A DNA stretch of 11,849 nucleotides, taken from the NCBI GenBank assembly GCA_012032575.1, contig JAAUSP010000199.1, positions 1 through 11,849 on the forward strand, in the 5' to 3' direction. This DNA comes from Anaerolineales bacterium. GTDB taxonomy: Bacteria; Chloroflexota; Anaerolineae; 4572-78; J111. This document shows positions 5,542 to 11,849 of this stretch, piece by piece; positions within the stretch are counted from its first letter, which is position 1, and every line of letters begins with the position of its first letter. The notes under the pieces are model-generated. The model had not been told where the DNA came from. It searched no databases and worked only from the letters and a program-made list of their open reading frames with translations. The position numbers were made by a program, and so were the translations under genes.

Positions 5542-6774
5542 ATGCACGCCGAAATTGTAATGACCGGCAGTGAACTGCTGCTGGGTGAAATTGTGGATAC
5601 TAACGCCACCATGATGGCCAAGATGCTGCGCGGCATCGGGCTGAATTTATTTTACAAAACCACCGTGGGCGACAACGAGGAGCGCATTACCCAGGTGCTC
5701 AACCTTGCCCTCGACCGCTCGCCGGTGGTCATAACCTCCGGCGGCCTCGGCCCGACGGTGGACGATGTGACCCGCCAGGCCGTGGCCAACGCCACCGGGC
5801 GCAAACTGGTTTACAGCGAGGAACTGGAAGCGCAGATTGCGGCCCGGTTTCGCAGTTTTGGCCGGCCTATGGCCGACAACAACAAACGTCAGGCTTATTT
5901 GCCGGAAGGAGCGCTGCCGCTGCCCAACGCCGCCGGCACGGCCCCCTGCTTTTTGAGTGAGGACACACGGGGGCGCGGCTTCATTATCTCCCTGCCCGGC
6001 GTGCCCCGCGAGCTGGAATATATGATGACTCACACCGTCATCCCGCTGCTGATCGAGCGCATGGGCGGGGCCAAAATTATCAAGGCCAGGGTGCTGCGGA
6101 CCTGCGCGGTGGGCGAGAGCAATATTGACCGGGCCATTGGCGATTTGATGCTCGAACACAATCCGACCGTAGGGCTGTCGGCGCACGCGGGGCAAACCGA
6201 TGTGCGCATCACCGCCAAAGCCGACACCGAGGCCGAAGCCGACGCGCTGATTGCTCCGATGGAGGCCAGGCTGCGCGAGCTGCTGGGGGTGGCCGTTTAT
6301 GGGGTGGACAAAGAAACCGTCGCCGGAGTTTTGGGCCGGTTGCTGGCCGAAAAAGGCTTAAAGCTGGGTGTGGTAGACACGCTGACCGGCGGCCAACTGG
6401 GCCGCGAACTGATTGAATCCGGCTTCCGCGAGGCGCTGGCCGCCGAAGTGACGACCAACACACCGGCAGAAGCAGCGGCAGCGGTCGGCCTGTCCGCTGT
6501 TCCGGCGGACGGCGCAGCCTTCGCCGGGGCGCTGGCGCAGGCTGTCGCTCCGGCGGAGGGAGTGGGTCTGGCAATCCTCGGCCCGCTGTCCGACGGGACG
6601 GAAGACCGGCTGACCTTCATCGCTGTGCATGGTCCCGCCGGGGTGGAGTTGAGCCAGCGCGGTCGCAACTACCAGGACGGTGATCACATCCGCCGCTGGA
6701 TGGTCATCCAGGGTCTGGATTGGGTGCGGCGAGCGGTGTTGGGACAACTCACTTCACCCGTAGATTGGAATTGA
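5542..6774 (+). CDS. cinA: CinA-like protein (COG1058 domain plus degenerate amidase domain)
   Basis: A 410-residue cytoplasmic protein. Residues 1-170 are a molybdopterin-binding-like CinA domain: MTGSELLLGEIVDTN (7-21), TSGGLGPTVDD (65-75), LPGVPRELEYM (151-161). This domain is known in CinA proteins as an ADP-ribose pyrophosphatase. A linker domain follows (about 180-255). Residues 260-410 align with the PncC/CinA-C nicotinamide-nucleotide amidase region, but the ESCTGG signature is D-T-L-T-G-G (279-284), and the strand that normally carries the catalytic Tyr and Lys (V-A-Y-S-N-x-x-K) reads VTTNTPAE (303-310). So the first domain looks intact and the second probably lacks amidase activity. 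TTG 5530 is in frame, but ATG 5542 has GAGG 6 nt upstream. A GNAT gene follows after 10 nt, a likely two-gene unit. Confidence 0.88.
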   Translation: MHAEIVMTGSELLLGEIVDTNATMMAKMLRGIGLNLFYKTTVGDNEERITQVLNLALDRSPVVITSGGLGPTVDDVTRQAVANATGRKLVYSEELEAQIAARFRSFGRPMADNNKRQAYLPEGALPLPNAAGTAPCFLSEDTRGRGFIISLPGVPRELEYMMTHTVIPLLIERMGGAKIIKARVLRTCAVGESNIDRAIGDLMLEHNPTVGLSAHAGQTDVRITAKADTEAEADALIAPMEARLRELLGVAVYGVDKETVAGVLGRLLAEKGLKLGVVDTLTGGQLGRELIESGFREALAAEVTTNTPAEAAAAVGLSAVPADGAAFAGALAQAVAPAEGVGLAILGPLSDGTEDRLTFIAVHGPAGVELSQRGRNYQDGDHIRRWMVIQGLDWVRRAVLGQLTSPVDWN

Positions 6775-6784
6775 AAAATACCCT

Positions 6785-7345
6785 ATGTTAAGACTCCGCA
6801 TCAACGATGACATCGAACTCTGCCTGCTGGAAGAGCGCCACACCGAGATGTCTTTTGCCCTGGTTGACCGGAACCGCTCTCATCTGCGGACCTGGATGCC
6901 CTGGGTCAAGCCGGGCTACTCGTTGGAGGACAGCCGCAGTTATATCAAAGATAACCTCAAACGCCTGGCCGACAACGCCGGGTTTGATCTGTCCATTTTT
7001 TACCGGGAGCAGATGGCCGGGCAGATTGGCTACAATCGGCTGGATTGGGACAACCGCACCACCGAGTTGGGCTATTGGCTGGGCGAGTCGTTCCAGGGGC
7101 GTGGGCTGGTAACCGCCGCCTGCCGGAAACTGATTGACTACGCCTTCGACGAGCTAAAAATGAACCGGGTCGAAATCCGCTGCGCCGCCGCCAACACCCG
7201 CAGCCGGGCCGTGCCCGAACGCCTCGGCTTTCAACAGGACGGCATTCTGCGCCAGGCCGAATGGCTGCACGACGCCTTTGTTGATCTGGTTGTTTACAGC
7301 ACGCTGGCCGGTGAATGGCAGCGGAACTCTGCTTTGCAGAAATAA
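6785..7345 (+). CDS. GNAT N-acetyltransferase, RimJ/RimL type
   Basis: A 186-residue acetyltransferase that should move acetyl from acetyl-CoA to an amine, in this subfamily often a ribosomal-protein N-terminus or Ser. The core is clear: WMPWV (37-41), ELGYWLGESFQGRG (94-107) with the acetyl-CoA pyrophosphate loop QGRG, TAACRKLIDYAF (110-121), then ANTRSRAVPERLGF (136-149) and the G-x-LR segment (153-156). The order and length match RimL/YdaF-like proteins. It starts 10 nt after the cinA stop with no visible Shine-Dalgarno sequence, so it probably depends on translation of cinA. The real substrate is unknown; small molecules such as polyamines or antibiotics are also possible in this superfamily. 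A heptamer hairpin follows it. Confidence 0.87.
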   Translation: MLRLRINDDIELCLLEERHTEMSFALVDRNRSHLRTWMPWVKPGYSLEDSRSYIKDNLKRLADNAGFDLSIFYREQMAGQIGYNRLDWDNRTTELGYWLGESFQGRGLVTAACRKLIDYAFDELKMNRVEIRCAAANTRSRAVPERLGFQQDGILRQAEWLHDAFVDLVVYSTLAGEWQRNSALQK

Positions 7346-7356
7346 CAATCTTATCA

Positions 7357-7417
7357 GTGATACGTGATGCGTGATGCGTGATACGTGACTTTTTACGCAT
7401 CACGCATCACGCATCAC
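7357..7417. repeat. Heptamer hairpin, copy 2
   Basis: Four left units (GTGATAC, GTGATGC, GTGATGC, GTGATAC), loop GACTTTTT (7387-7394), and three right units (ACGCATC). Bases 7364-7386 pair with 7395-7417 over 23 positions with one A-C mismatch. It starts 11 nt after the GNAT stop and could act as a terminator or RNA-end stabiliser; that is inference. The rest of the gap to pgm (7418-7474) holds only its ribosome site. Confidence 0.85.
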
Positions 7418-7474
7418 ATTTACCCAATAATTGGCCGGAATAAAAAGGCTTCATTTATTTTTCTGGGAGGTATC

Positions 7475-7903
7475 ATGGCTATTCATCCACTCGCAGGACA
7501 GCCTGCACCGCGTGAGTTATTAACCAATATTCCCCGGCTTATCACGGCATACTATGCCTACCAGCCCGACCCGGACGACCCGGCGCAGCAGGTCGCCTTT
7601 GGCACGTCGGGGCATCGGGGCACGTCGCTTAAAGGTAAATTTAATGAGCAGCACATTGCCGCCATCTCGCAGGCCATTGCCGAACTGCGCCTGGAGCGCG
7701 GCATCGCCGGGCCGCTCTTCATTGGACAGGACACCCACCCCCTGTCCGAACCCGCGCTGACCACAGCCATCGAAGTGCTGGCCGCCAACGGGGTCAGGCT
7801 GGTGGTGCAAAGCGGCGGGGGCTACACCCCGACGCCGGTCATCTCGCACGCCATCCTGACCTACACGAGGGCAAAACCAGCGGGCTGGCCGACGGCATTG
7901 TGA
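7475..7903 (+). CDS. pgm: Phosphoglucomutase, part 1 of 3 (N-terminal)
   Basis: This is the first domain of an alpha-D-glucose phosphomutase (glucose-1-P to glucose-6-P) of the E. coli Pgm kind. Visible landmarks: [11 protein letters not shown] (1-11), FGTSGHRGT (42-50), FNEQHI (56-61), [11 protein letters not shown] (84-94), VLAANGV (101-107) and [12 protein letters not shown] (117-128). The frame is lost close to residue 133 and stops at 7903; the homologous reading ([10 protein letters not shown]) continues in the frame of part 2. The junction can be placed at the AAAA run 7873-7876: one extra A restores it. GGGAGG lies 4 nt before ATG 7475; the open frame extends up to 7385, but that part is repeat. 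The three parts with two added bases make 551 codons (550 residues), the normal Pgm length. Confidence 0.88.
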   Translation: MAIHPLAGQPAPRELLTNIPRLITAYYAYQPDPDDPAQQVAFGTSGHRGTSLKGKFNEQHIAAISQAIAELRLERGIAGPLFIGQDTHPLSEPALTTAIEVLAANGVRLVVQSGGGYTPTPVISHAILTYTRAKPAGWPTAL

Positions 7904-8541
7904 TTACCCCGTCGCACAACCCGCCCGACGACGGCGGTTTCAAATACAACCCGCCTTCAGCCGGGCCGGCCGATACCGATACGACCAAACTCATCCAGAA
8001 TCGAGCCAACGCCCTGATTCGGGACGGCTTGAAAGAGGTCCGGCGCATGCCCTACGCCCGGGCGCTCAAAGCCGATACAACCCAGGCCTACGATTACATC
8101 ACGCCCTACGTGTCCGATCTGGCCAACGTGATAGATCTGGCCGTCATCAAAGCCGCGGGCCTCAAAATCGGGGTGGACCCGATGGGCGGCGCGAGTGTGG
8201 CTTTCTGGGAGCCGCTGGCCGAGCGCTACGGCCTCGATATGGAGATTGTAAATCCCGCCGTTGACCCCACGTTTTCATTTATGACCCTGGACCATGACGG
8301 TAAAATCCGCATGGACTGCTCCTCGCCTTCCGCGATGGCTAGCCTGATCCACCTGAAAGACCGCTTTGACATCGCCTTTGGCAATGACCCCGATGTGGAC
8401 CGCCACGGCATTGTGACCCGCAGCGCCGGCCTGATGAATCCCAACCATTACCTGGCCGTGGCCATCAACTATTTGTTCCAGAATCGCCCCGGCTGGAGCC
8501 AGAACGCGCCGTCGGGAAAACGCTGGTCTCCAGTTCGATGA
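7900..8541 (+). CDS. pgm: Phosphoglucomutase, part 2 of 3 (active-site Ser and metal loop)
   Basis: This part carries the phosphoserine loop [12 protein letters not shown], whose Ser takes and gives the phosphate, then [38 protein letters not shown], and the magnesium loop NDPDVDRHG, followed by [15 protein letters not shown]. All are Pgm landmarks in the right order. True coding in this frame begins upstream, about 7873, so GTG 7900 is only the first possible in-frame start and has no ribosome site. The frame is lost after SGK (about 8517-8520, an AAAA run) and stops at 8539-8541. The local sequence G GGA AAA has the shape of a -1 slippery heptamer, so ribosomal shifting is conceivable, but an indel is simpler. 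Confidence 0.86.
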   Translation: MITPSHNPPDDGGFKYNPPSAGPADTDTTKLIQNRANALIRDGLKEVRRMPYARALKADTTQAYDYITPYVSDLANVIDLAVIKAAGLKIGVDPMGGASVAFWEPLAERYGLDMEIVNPAVDPTFSFMTLDHDGKIRMDCSSPSAMASLIHLKDRFDIAFGNDPDVDRHGIVTRSAGLMNPNHYLAVAINYLFQNRPGWSQNAPSGKRWSPVR

Positions 8542-9125
8542 TTGACCGGGTGGCGGCTCAGTTGGGCCGGCAGTTGTGCGAAGTGCCGGTCGGCTTCAAA
8601 TATTTTGTGGATGGACTGCTCGACGGCTCGTTGGGCTTTGGCGGCGAAGAGAGCGCCGGGGCCTCGTTTCTGCGGCTGAACGGCCGGGTCTGGACCACCG
8701 ATAAGGATGGCATCATTCTCGACCTGTTGGCGGCGGAAATCACCGCCCGCACCGGCCGCGATCCGGGCGAGCATTATCGCGCCCTGGAAGAACAATTTGG
8801 ACAGTCGGCCTACGCTCGCACCGATGTGCCGGCCGGCGCAGCCCAACGCAAAACTCTGTCAAACCTGTCGCCGGAACTGGTTACGGCTGACACCCTGGCG
8901 GGTGACAAGATTACGGCCAAGTTGACCCACGCCCCTTGCAATCGTGAGCCAATCGGCGGGTTGAAGGTGGTGACCGATTATGGCTGGTTCGCCGCCCGGC
9001 CTTCGGGCACGGAGGATATTTACAAGGTCTATGCCGAGAGTTTCAAGGGACCCGATCATCTCAGCGCTATCCAGGCCGAGGCCCAGACCATCGTCCAGGC
9101 CGCCTTCAAGGCCGCCGGACTTTGA
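8538..9125 (+). CDS. pgm: Phosphoglucomutase, part 3 of 3 (C-terminal)
   Basis: The last part has the sugar-binding loop [48 protein letters not shown] and the phosphate-binding loop [13 protein letters not shown], so domains 3 and 4 are complete. Homology starts before the ATG, with GKTLVSSS at about 8516-8537 in this frame; the ATG at 8538 overlaps the part 2 stop by 4 nt only by chance and corresponds to the Met of SSSMIDRV in Pgm. No catalytic loop is missing across the three parts, which argues against long-standing decay and for a recent mutation or an assembly error. Confidence 0.86.
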   Translation: MIDRVAAQLGRQLCEVPVGFKYFVDGLLDGSLGFGGEESAGASFLRLNGRVWTTDKDGIILDLLAAEITARTGRDPGEHYRALEEQFGQSAYARTDVPAGAAQRKTLSNLSPELVTADTLAGDKITAKLTHAPCNREPIGGLKVVTDYGWFAARPSGTEDIYKVYAESFKGPDHLSAIQAEAQTIVQAAFKAAGL

Positions 9126-9147
9126 GCCGATTGGCCGGTTATTATAG

Positions 9148-9256
9148 ATTATCGGAAATAAAAATTAGACAAGATTAACAGGATTTACAAGATGAAAACA
9201 GCAAATAATCCTGTTAATCTTGTTAATCCTGTCAAAAATTTGTTGTTACCGATAAT
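9148..9256. repeat. Nested palindrome between pgm and the second mutase
   Basis: The outer arms ATTATCGG (9148-9155) and CCGATAAT (9249-9256) enclose perfect 17-bp inner arms ACAAGATTAACAGGATT (9169-9185) and its complement (9207-9223), with a further partial copy of the inner motif at 9222-9232. It can fold into a long hairpin downstream of pgm. It has no coding capacity. It could end the pgm transcript, but there is no clean U-run after it. Confidence 0.7.
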
Positions 9257-9284
9257 GTTTATTTACTGACACAGGTACACGACT

Positions 9285-9383
9285 ATGTCATTTCGAGCGA
9301 CGAAAGAGCGACGCGAAGCGTCCCTAATACCTTCTCTTGCAAGACGAGGCGGTGGGGATTTCTCCCTTCGGTCGAAATGACAT
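9285..9383. repeat. Palindromic dispersed element, copy B
   Basis: ATGTCATTTCGA (9285-9296) and TCGAAATGACAT (9372-9383) are perfect 12-bp inverted ends. The right half (GATTTCTCCCTTCGGTCGA, 9357-9375) is the same as in copy A at 31-114; the middle differs in sequence and length. It ends 27 nt before the start of the second mutase. The 9126-9410 gap therefore consists mostly of two repeat elements. Confidence 0.78.
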
Positions 9384-9410
9384 GCTTTATCAATAAAGAA
9401 AGACAGAGCG

Positions 9411-10757
9411 ATGCAAATTAATCCTGGTATTTTCAAAGCCTACGACATTCGGGGGACGTACCCGGACCAACTCAACGAAGAAGCCGGTTATGCGATTGGC
9501 CGCGCTTTTGCCACTTTTCTCAAAGTAGATACTGTTATCGTCGGGCGGGATATGCGCCTGTCCGGCCCCGCTATGTTCGACGCGGTGACGCGCGGGCTGA
9601 TGGACCAGGGGGCCGATGTGATCAATATCGGCATGGTCAGCACCGACCAGTATTATTACGCCTGCGCCACTCTCAACCAGGCCGGCATGATGGTCACAGC
9701 GTCGCACAACCCGGCCCAGTACAGCGGCTTCAAAATGGTCAGAAAGATGCCGTACCTGCTCAGCGGCGATGAAGGCATCCAGGATTTGCGCCACATCATC
9801 GAGACCGACGCCTTTGCCCGCCCGACTCGCCAGGGCCGGATGACCGAAATGGATTTGAGCGGGGAGTTTGTCAACTATGTTTTGGGCTTGATTGATGTCA
9901 ACAGCCTGGCCCCGCTCAAGGTGATTGCCGATACCGGCAACGGCATGGTTGGCCCCATCCTCAAGCGGGTCTACGAGCACTTGCCCTCGGTGACGCTGAC
10001 CGGCATGTACCTGGACCCCGACGGCAGTTTGCCCAATCACGGCCTCGACCCGCTCCAGCCCGAAAACCGGGCCGAACTGCAAGCCCGCGTCGCTGCCGAG
10101 GGCGCGGATGTCGGCTATGCCTTTGACGGCGACGGCGACCGCTTTTTCACCATTGACGACCGGGGCGATTTTGTCTCCGGCGATTTTTTGACCGCCCTGC
10201 TGGGCCAATACTTTTTGGAGAAATACCCCGCCGCAAATATTCTGTACGACGTGCGGGCCTCGTGGGCGGTGCCCGATTTGATCAGCGCCGCCGGGGGCAC
10301 GCCGCTGATGGAGCGGGTCGGCCACGCCTTTATCAAGGCGCGCATGGCCACAGAAGACGCGGTCTTCGCCGGTGAGGTGACAGGCCACTATTATTTTAAG
10401 GATTTCTTCTTTGCTGATTCCGGCATTATCCCCTCGCTGGTGATTTTGGAGATGCTGTCGAAAAAGAAGGCCAAACTGTCCGACCTGCTCAAGCCGCTCG
10501 AAGCCCAATATTTCATCTCCGGCGAGATCAACACCCGCATCGCCGGCGAAGTCAAAGCCAAACTGGACGAACTGGCCGCCACCTTCAGCGACGGCAAGAT
10601 CGAGTGGTTCGACGGCTTGTCGGTGACTTATGCCGACTGGCATTTTAATGTCCGCCCCTCCAACACCGAGCCGCTGCTCCGCCTCAATCTTGAGGCCAAA
10701 TCAAAAGCCATGATGGAAGAAAAGCGCGACCGGATCTTGGAGATCATCCGAGCCTAA
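9411..10757 (+). CDS. Phosphomannomutase/phosphoglucomutase (ManB/AlgC type)
   Basis: A 448-residue alpha-D-phosphohexomutase that should interconvert mannose-1-P/6-P and glucose-1-P/6-P for nucleotide-sugar and cell-surface synthesis. All four domains are present: KAYDIRG (9-15), phosphoserine loop TASHNP (96-101, Ser98), GFKMV (106-110), ADTGNGMVG (173-181), magnesium loop DGDGDR (239-244), sugar loop GEVTGHYYF (321-329, typical of the dual-specificity ManB/AlgC branch) and phosphate loop RPSNTEP (415-421). The length is normal and the reading is unbroken. Repeat copy B lies immediately upstream and no strong ribosome site is visible. Next to pgm, it could cover the glucose-phosphate reaction if pgm is really inactive. 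Exact sugar preference needs an assay. Confidence 0.9.
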   Translation: MQINPGIFKAYDIRGTYPDQLNEEAGYAIGRAFATFLKVDTVIVGRDMRLSGPAMFDAVTRGLMDQGADVINIGMVSTDQYYYACATLNQAGMMVTASHNPAQYSGFKMVRKMPYLLSGDEGIQDLRHIIETDAFARPTRQGRMTEMDLSGEFVNYVLGLIDVNSLAPLKVIADTGNGMVGPILKRVYEHLPSVTLTGMYLDPDGSLPNHGLDPLQPENRAELQARVAAEGADVGYAFDGDGDRFFTIDDRGDFVSGDFLTALLGQYFLEKYPAANILYDVRASWAVPDLISAAGGTPLMERVGHAFIKARMATEDAVFAGEVTGHYYFKDFFFADSGIIPSLVILEMLSKKKAKLSDLLKPLEAQYFISGEINTRIAGEVKAKLDELAATFSDGKIEWFDGLSVTYADWHFNVRPSNTEPLLRLNLEAKSKAMMEEKRDRILEIIRA

Positions 10758-10759
10758 GC

Positions 10760-10877
10760 GTTGAAGGTTAACAGGTTGAAGGTTGAACGTTTGACCTTCA
10801 ACCTTCCAATGTTCACCTTTCAACATTCAACCTTCCAACTTTCAACTTTCAACTTTCCAACGTTCAACTTTCAACGT
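10760..10877. repeat. Heptamer repeat tract, AACTTTC type, with a hairpin
   Basis: Starting 3 nt after the mutase stop, degenerate 7-nt units run through the whole gap: AGGTTGA, AGGTTGA, ACGTTTG, ACCTTCA, ACCTTCC, then several AACTTTC/AACGTTC. The inversion of the unit makes an 11-bp perfect stem (10773-10783 with 10794-10804, 10-nt loop) that could terminate the mutase transcript. The tract ends about 5 nt before the ATG of the proline dehydrogenase N-terminal codons. Confidence 0.78.
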
Positions 10878-10881
10878 CAAG

Positions 10882-10917
10882 ATGCGTAATTTTTTAATCA
10901 AAACTCTCAACCAGTGA
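10882..10917 (+). pseudogene. Out-of-frame N-terminus of proline dehydrogenase
   Basis: ATG 10882 reads MRNFLIKTLNQ and then stops. Dropping one A from the AAAA run at 10900-10903 turns this into MRNFLIKLSTSDTARRF, which runs straight into the dehydrogenase frame and looks like a normal proline dehydrogenase N-terminal helix. 928 minus 1 bases gives 309 codons (308 residues), the usual length. Confidence 0.6.
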
Positions 10918-10933
10918 CACCGCCCGGCGTTTT

Positions 10934-11809
10934 GTGACCCATTTTGGTCCGGCGCGGCGGGCGGCTCGGCGTTTTGTGGCCGGCGAAACCCTCGACGAAG
11001 CCGTGGCGGTGGTCAAGGATTTGAACCGGCGCGGAATCAAAGCCATTATCAACGAGGTCGGCGAAAGCGTCACCACCCAGGCCGAAGCCAGCGCGGCCGC
11101 CGCGGCCTTTCACGACATTCTGCGCCGGATTGAGGCCGAGGGTCTGGACGCCGATGTTTCGCTCAAGCCTTCTCACGTGGGTCTTAACTTTGGGGCCGAT
11201 TTCTTCTATGAAAACGTGGCCGACATCGTGCAGGCTGCCCGCCAGCACCACAACATGGTCGAAATTGATATGGAGGGCAGCCCCGATGTGGACGCGACCC
11301 TGGCCGTGTATCACCGTTTGCTGGACACTTTTGGCGGCGGCGTCCGCCTGGCCGTTCAATCCTATCTCTACCGCACCCCCGCCGACGTGCAGGCGATTAT
11401 CGCCCACAGTGGGGCCATCCGGCTGGTGAAAGGCGCGTACAAAGAACCGTCCGACCTAGCCTACCAAAGCAAAACCGAGATCAACGAGGCTTCCAAACGG
11501 GTGATGGAGCAGTTTTTTACCCCCGAGGCCAGGGCCAGCAACGCTTATCTCATCCTCGGCTCGCACGACCCGGAACTGATCGAGTGGCTCATCTGTGAGA
11601 CCAAGGCGCGGGGGATCAGCCCCAGCCAATTTGAATTTCAAATGCTCCTCGGCGTCCGCCGCGACGAACAGCAGCGCCTGGCCGATTTGGGTTATACGGT
11701 GCGGATTTACGTGCCCTACGGCTCGGCCTGGTACCCCTACTTCATGCGCCGTCTGGCCGAACGCCCGGCCAACCTGCTGTTTATGGGACGAGCAATGCTG
11801 GGGAAATAG
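10934..11809 (+). CDS. Proline dehydrogenase (monofunctional, FAD-dependent)
   Basis: A 291-residue barrel enzyme that oxidises proline to pyrroline-5-carboxylate and passes electrons through FAD to the quinone pool, at the inner face of the membrane. It follows the Thermus/Deinococcus type: RFVAGETLDEAV (13-24), INEVGESV (39-46), VSLKPSHVGL (75-84), IDMEGSP (111-117), VQSYLYRT (141-148), RLVKGAYKEP (163-172), FEFQMLLGVR (233-242), YVPYG (259-263), and the substrate-binding RRLAER (272-277). All key parts are present. GTG 10934 is only the first start in this frame and has no ribosome site; the natural start is probably ATG 10882 in another frame. No P5C dehydrogenase gene is visible, though the partner may lie beyond the window. 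A heptamer tract starts 1 nt after the stop. Confidence 0.92.
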   Translation: MTHFGPARRAARRFVAGETLDEAVAVVKDLNRRGIKAIINEVGESVTTQAEASAAAAAFHDILRRIEAEGLDADVSLKPSHVGLNFGADFFYENVADIVQAARQHHNMVEIDMEGSPDVDATLAVYHRLLDTFGGGVRLAVQSYLYRTPADVQAIIAHSGAIRLVKGAYKEPSDLAYQSKTEINEASKRVMEQFFTPEARASNAYLILGSHDPELIEWLICETKARGISPSQFEFQMLLGVRRDEQQRLADLGYTVRIYVPYGSAWYPYFMRRLAERPANLLFMGRAMLGK

Positions 11810-11810
11810 A

Positions 11811-11836
11811 GGTCAGGGGTCAGGGGTCGGGGGCCA
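11811..11836. repeat. Heptamer repeat tract, GGTCAGG type, second copy
   Basis: GGTCAGG, GGTCAGG, GGTCGGG, GGCCA; 24 of 26 bases match 4511-4536. It begins right after the proline dehydrogenase stop. The last 13 bases of the window show nothing further. Confidence 0.75.
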
Positions 11837-11849
11837 GTAAATTTCTGAC

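Noticed and set aside
7357..7417. CRISPR-like array of short repeats
   Set aside because: The units are 7 nt, contiguous and without spacers, so this is a tandem repeat hairpin.
7860..7905. Programmed -1 frameshift at the first pgm junction
   Set aside because: In-frame bases around GCAAAACC do not form an X-XXY-YYZ heptamer, and no frameshift role is known for Pgm; an A-run indel is simpler.
9390..10643. 417-codon minus-strand open frame opposite the second mutase
   Set aside because: Mirror of the mutase reading frame without motif or start signal.

Overview
The window looks like a chromosomal stretch of an uncultured Chloroflexota bacterium, probably Anaerolineae-like. This is an inference from high GC in most genes, a Thermus/Deinococcus-style stand-alone proline dehydrogenase, and gene boundaries filled with short degenerate tandem repeats. 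There is no rRNA or ribosomal marker, so the taxon is moderately supported at best. No tRNA, CRISPR array, transposase or phage gene was seen.

Layout. 1-148 holds a palindromic dispersed element in front of a CcbP-like calcium-binding protein (149-505, +). Bases 550-1661 form an AT-richer accessory patch on the minus strand: a brnT/brnA toxin-antitoxin pair with an 18-bp perfect palindrome in its promoter, followed 43 nt downstream by a possible EVE/PUA-like protein. 1701-5372 is a minus-strand run read in the order alpha/beta hydrolase (frame-broken), acyl-CoA synthetase, second alpha/beta hydrolase. From 5542 to the end everything is on the plus strand: CinA-like protein plus GNAT acetyltransferase, a phosphoglucomutase split over three frames, a phosphomannomutase/phosphoglucomutase, and a proline dehydrogenase whose first codons lie in another frame.

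How the genes fit. The two hexose-phosphate mutases interconvert 1- and 6-phosphosugars for glycogen, cell-wall and nucleotide-sugar supply. The acyl-CoA synthetase and its two hydrolase neighbours suggest fatty or carboxylic acid activation and ester hydrolysis. Proline dehydrogenase feeds proline to the respiratory chain. CinA belongs to nucleotide repair or NAD salvage, but its second domain has lost the residues of the amidase. BrnTA is a self-regulating growth-control module.

The least ordinary features are: (1) heptamer (7-nt) repeats of three unrelated sequences at gene boundaries, two of them folding into long hairpins with the same loop that bracket cinA-GNAT; (2) one palindromic element in two copies, each ending about 30 nt before a start codon in the same orientation; (3) the degenerate CinA C-terminal domain; (4) a brnT-brnA-EVE arrangement with an operator between -35 and -10; (5) four single-base frame disruptions in otherwise well-conserved genes, three placeable at AAAA runs, which probably reflect assembly indels but deserve read-level checking. 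I found no convincing wholly new multi-gene system.
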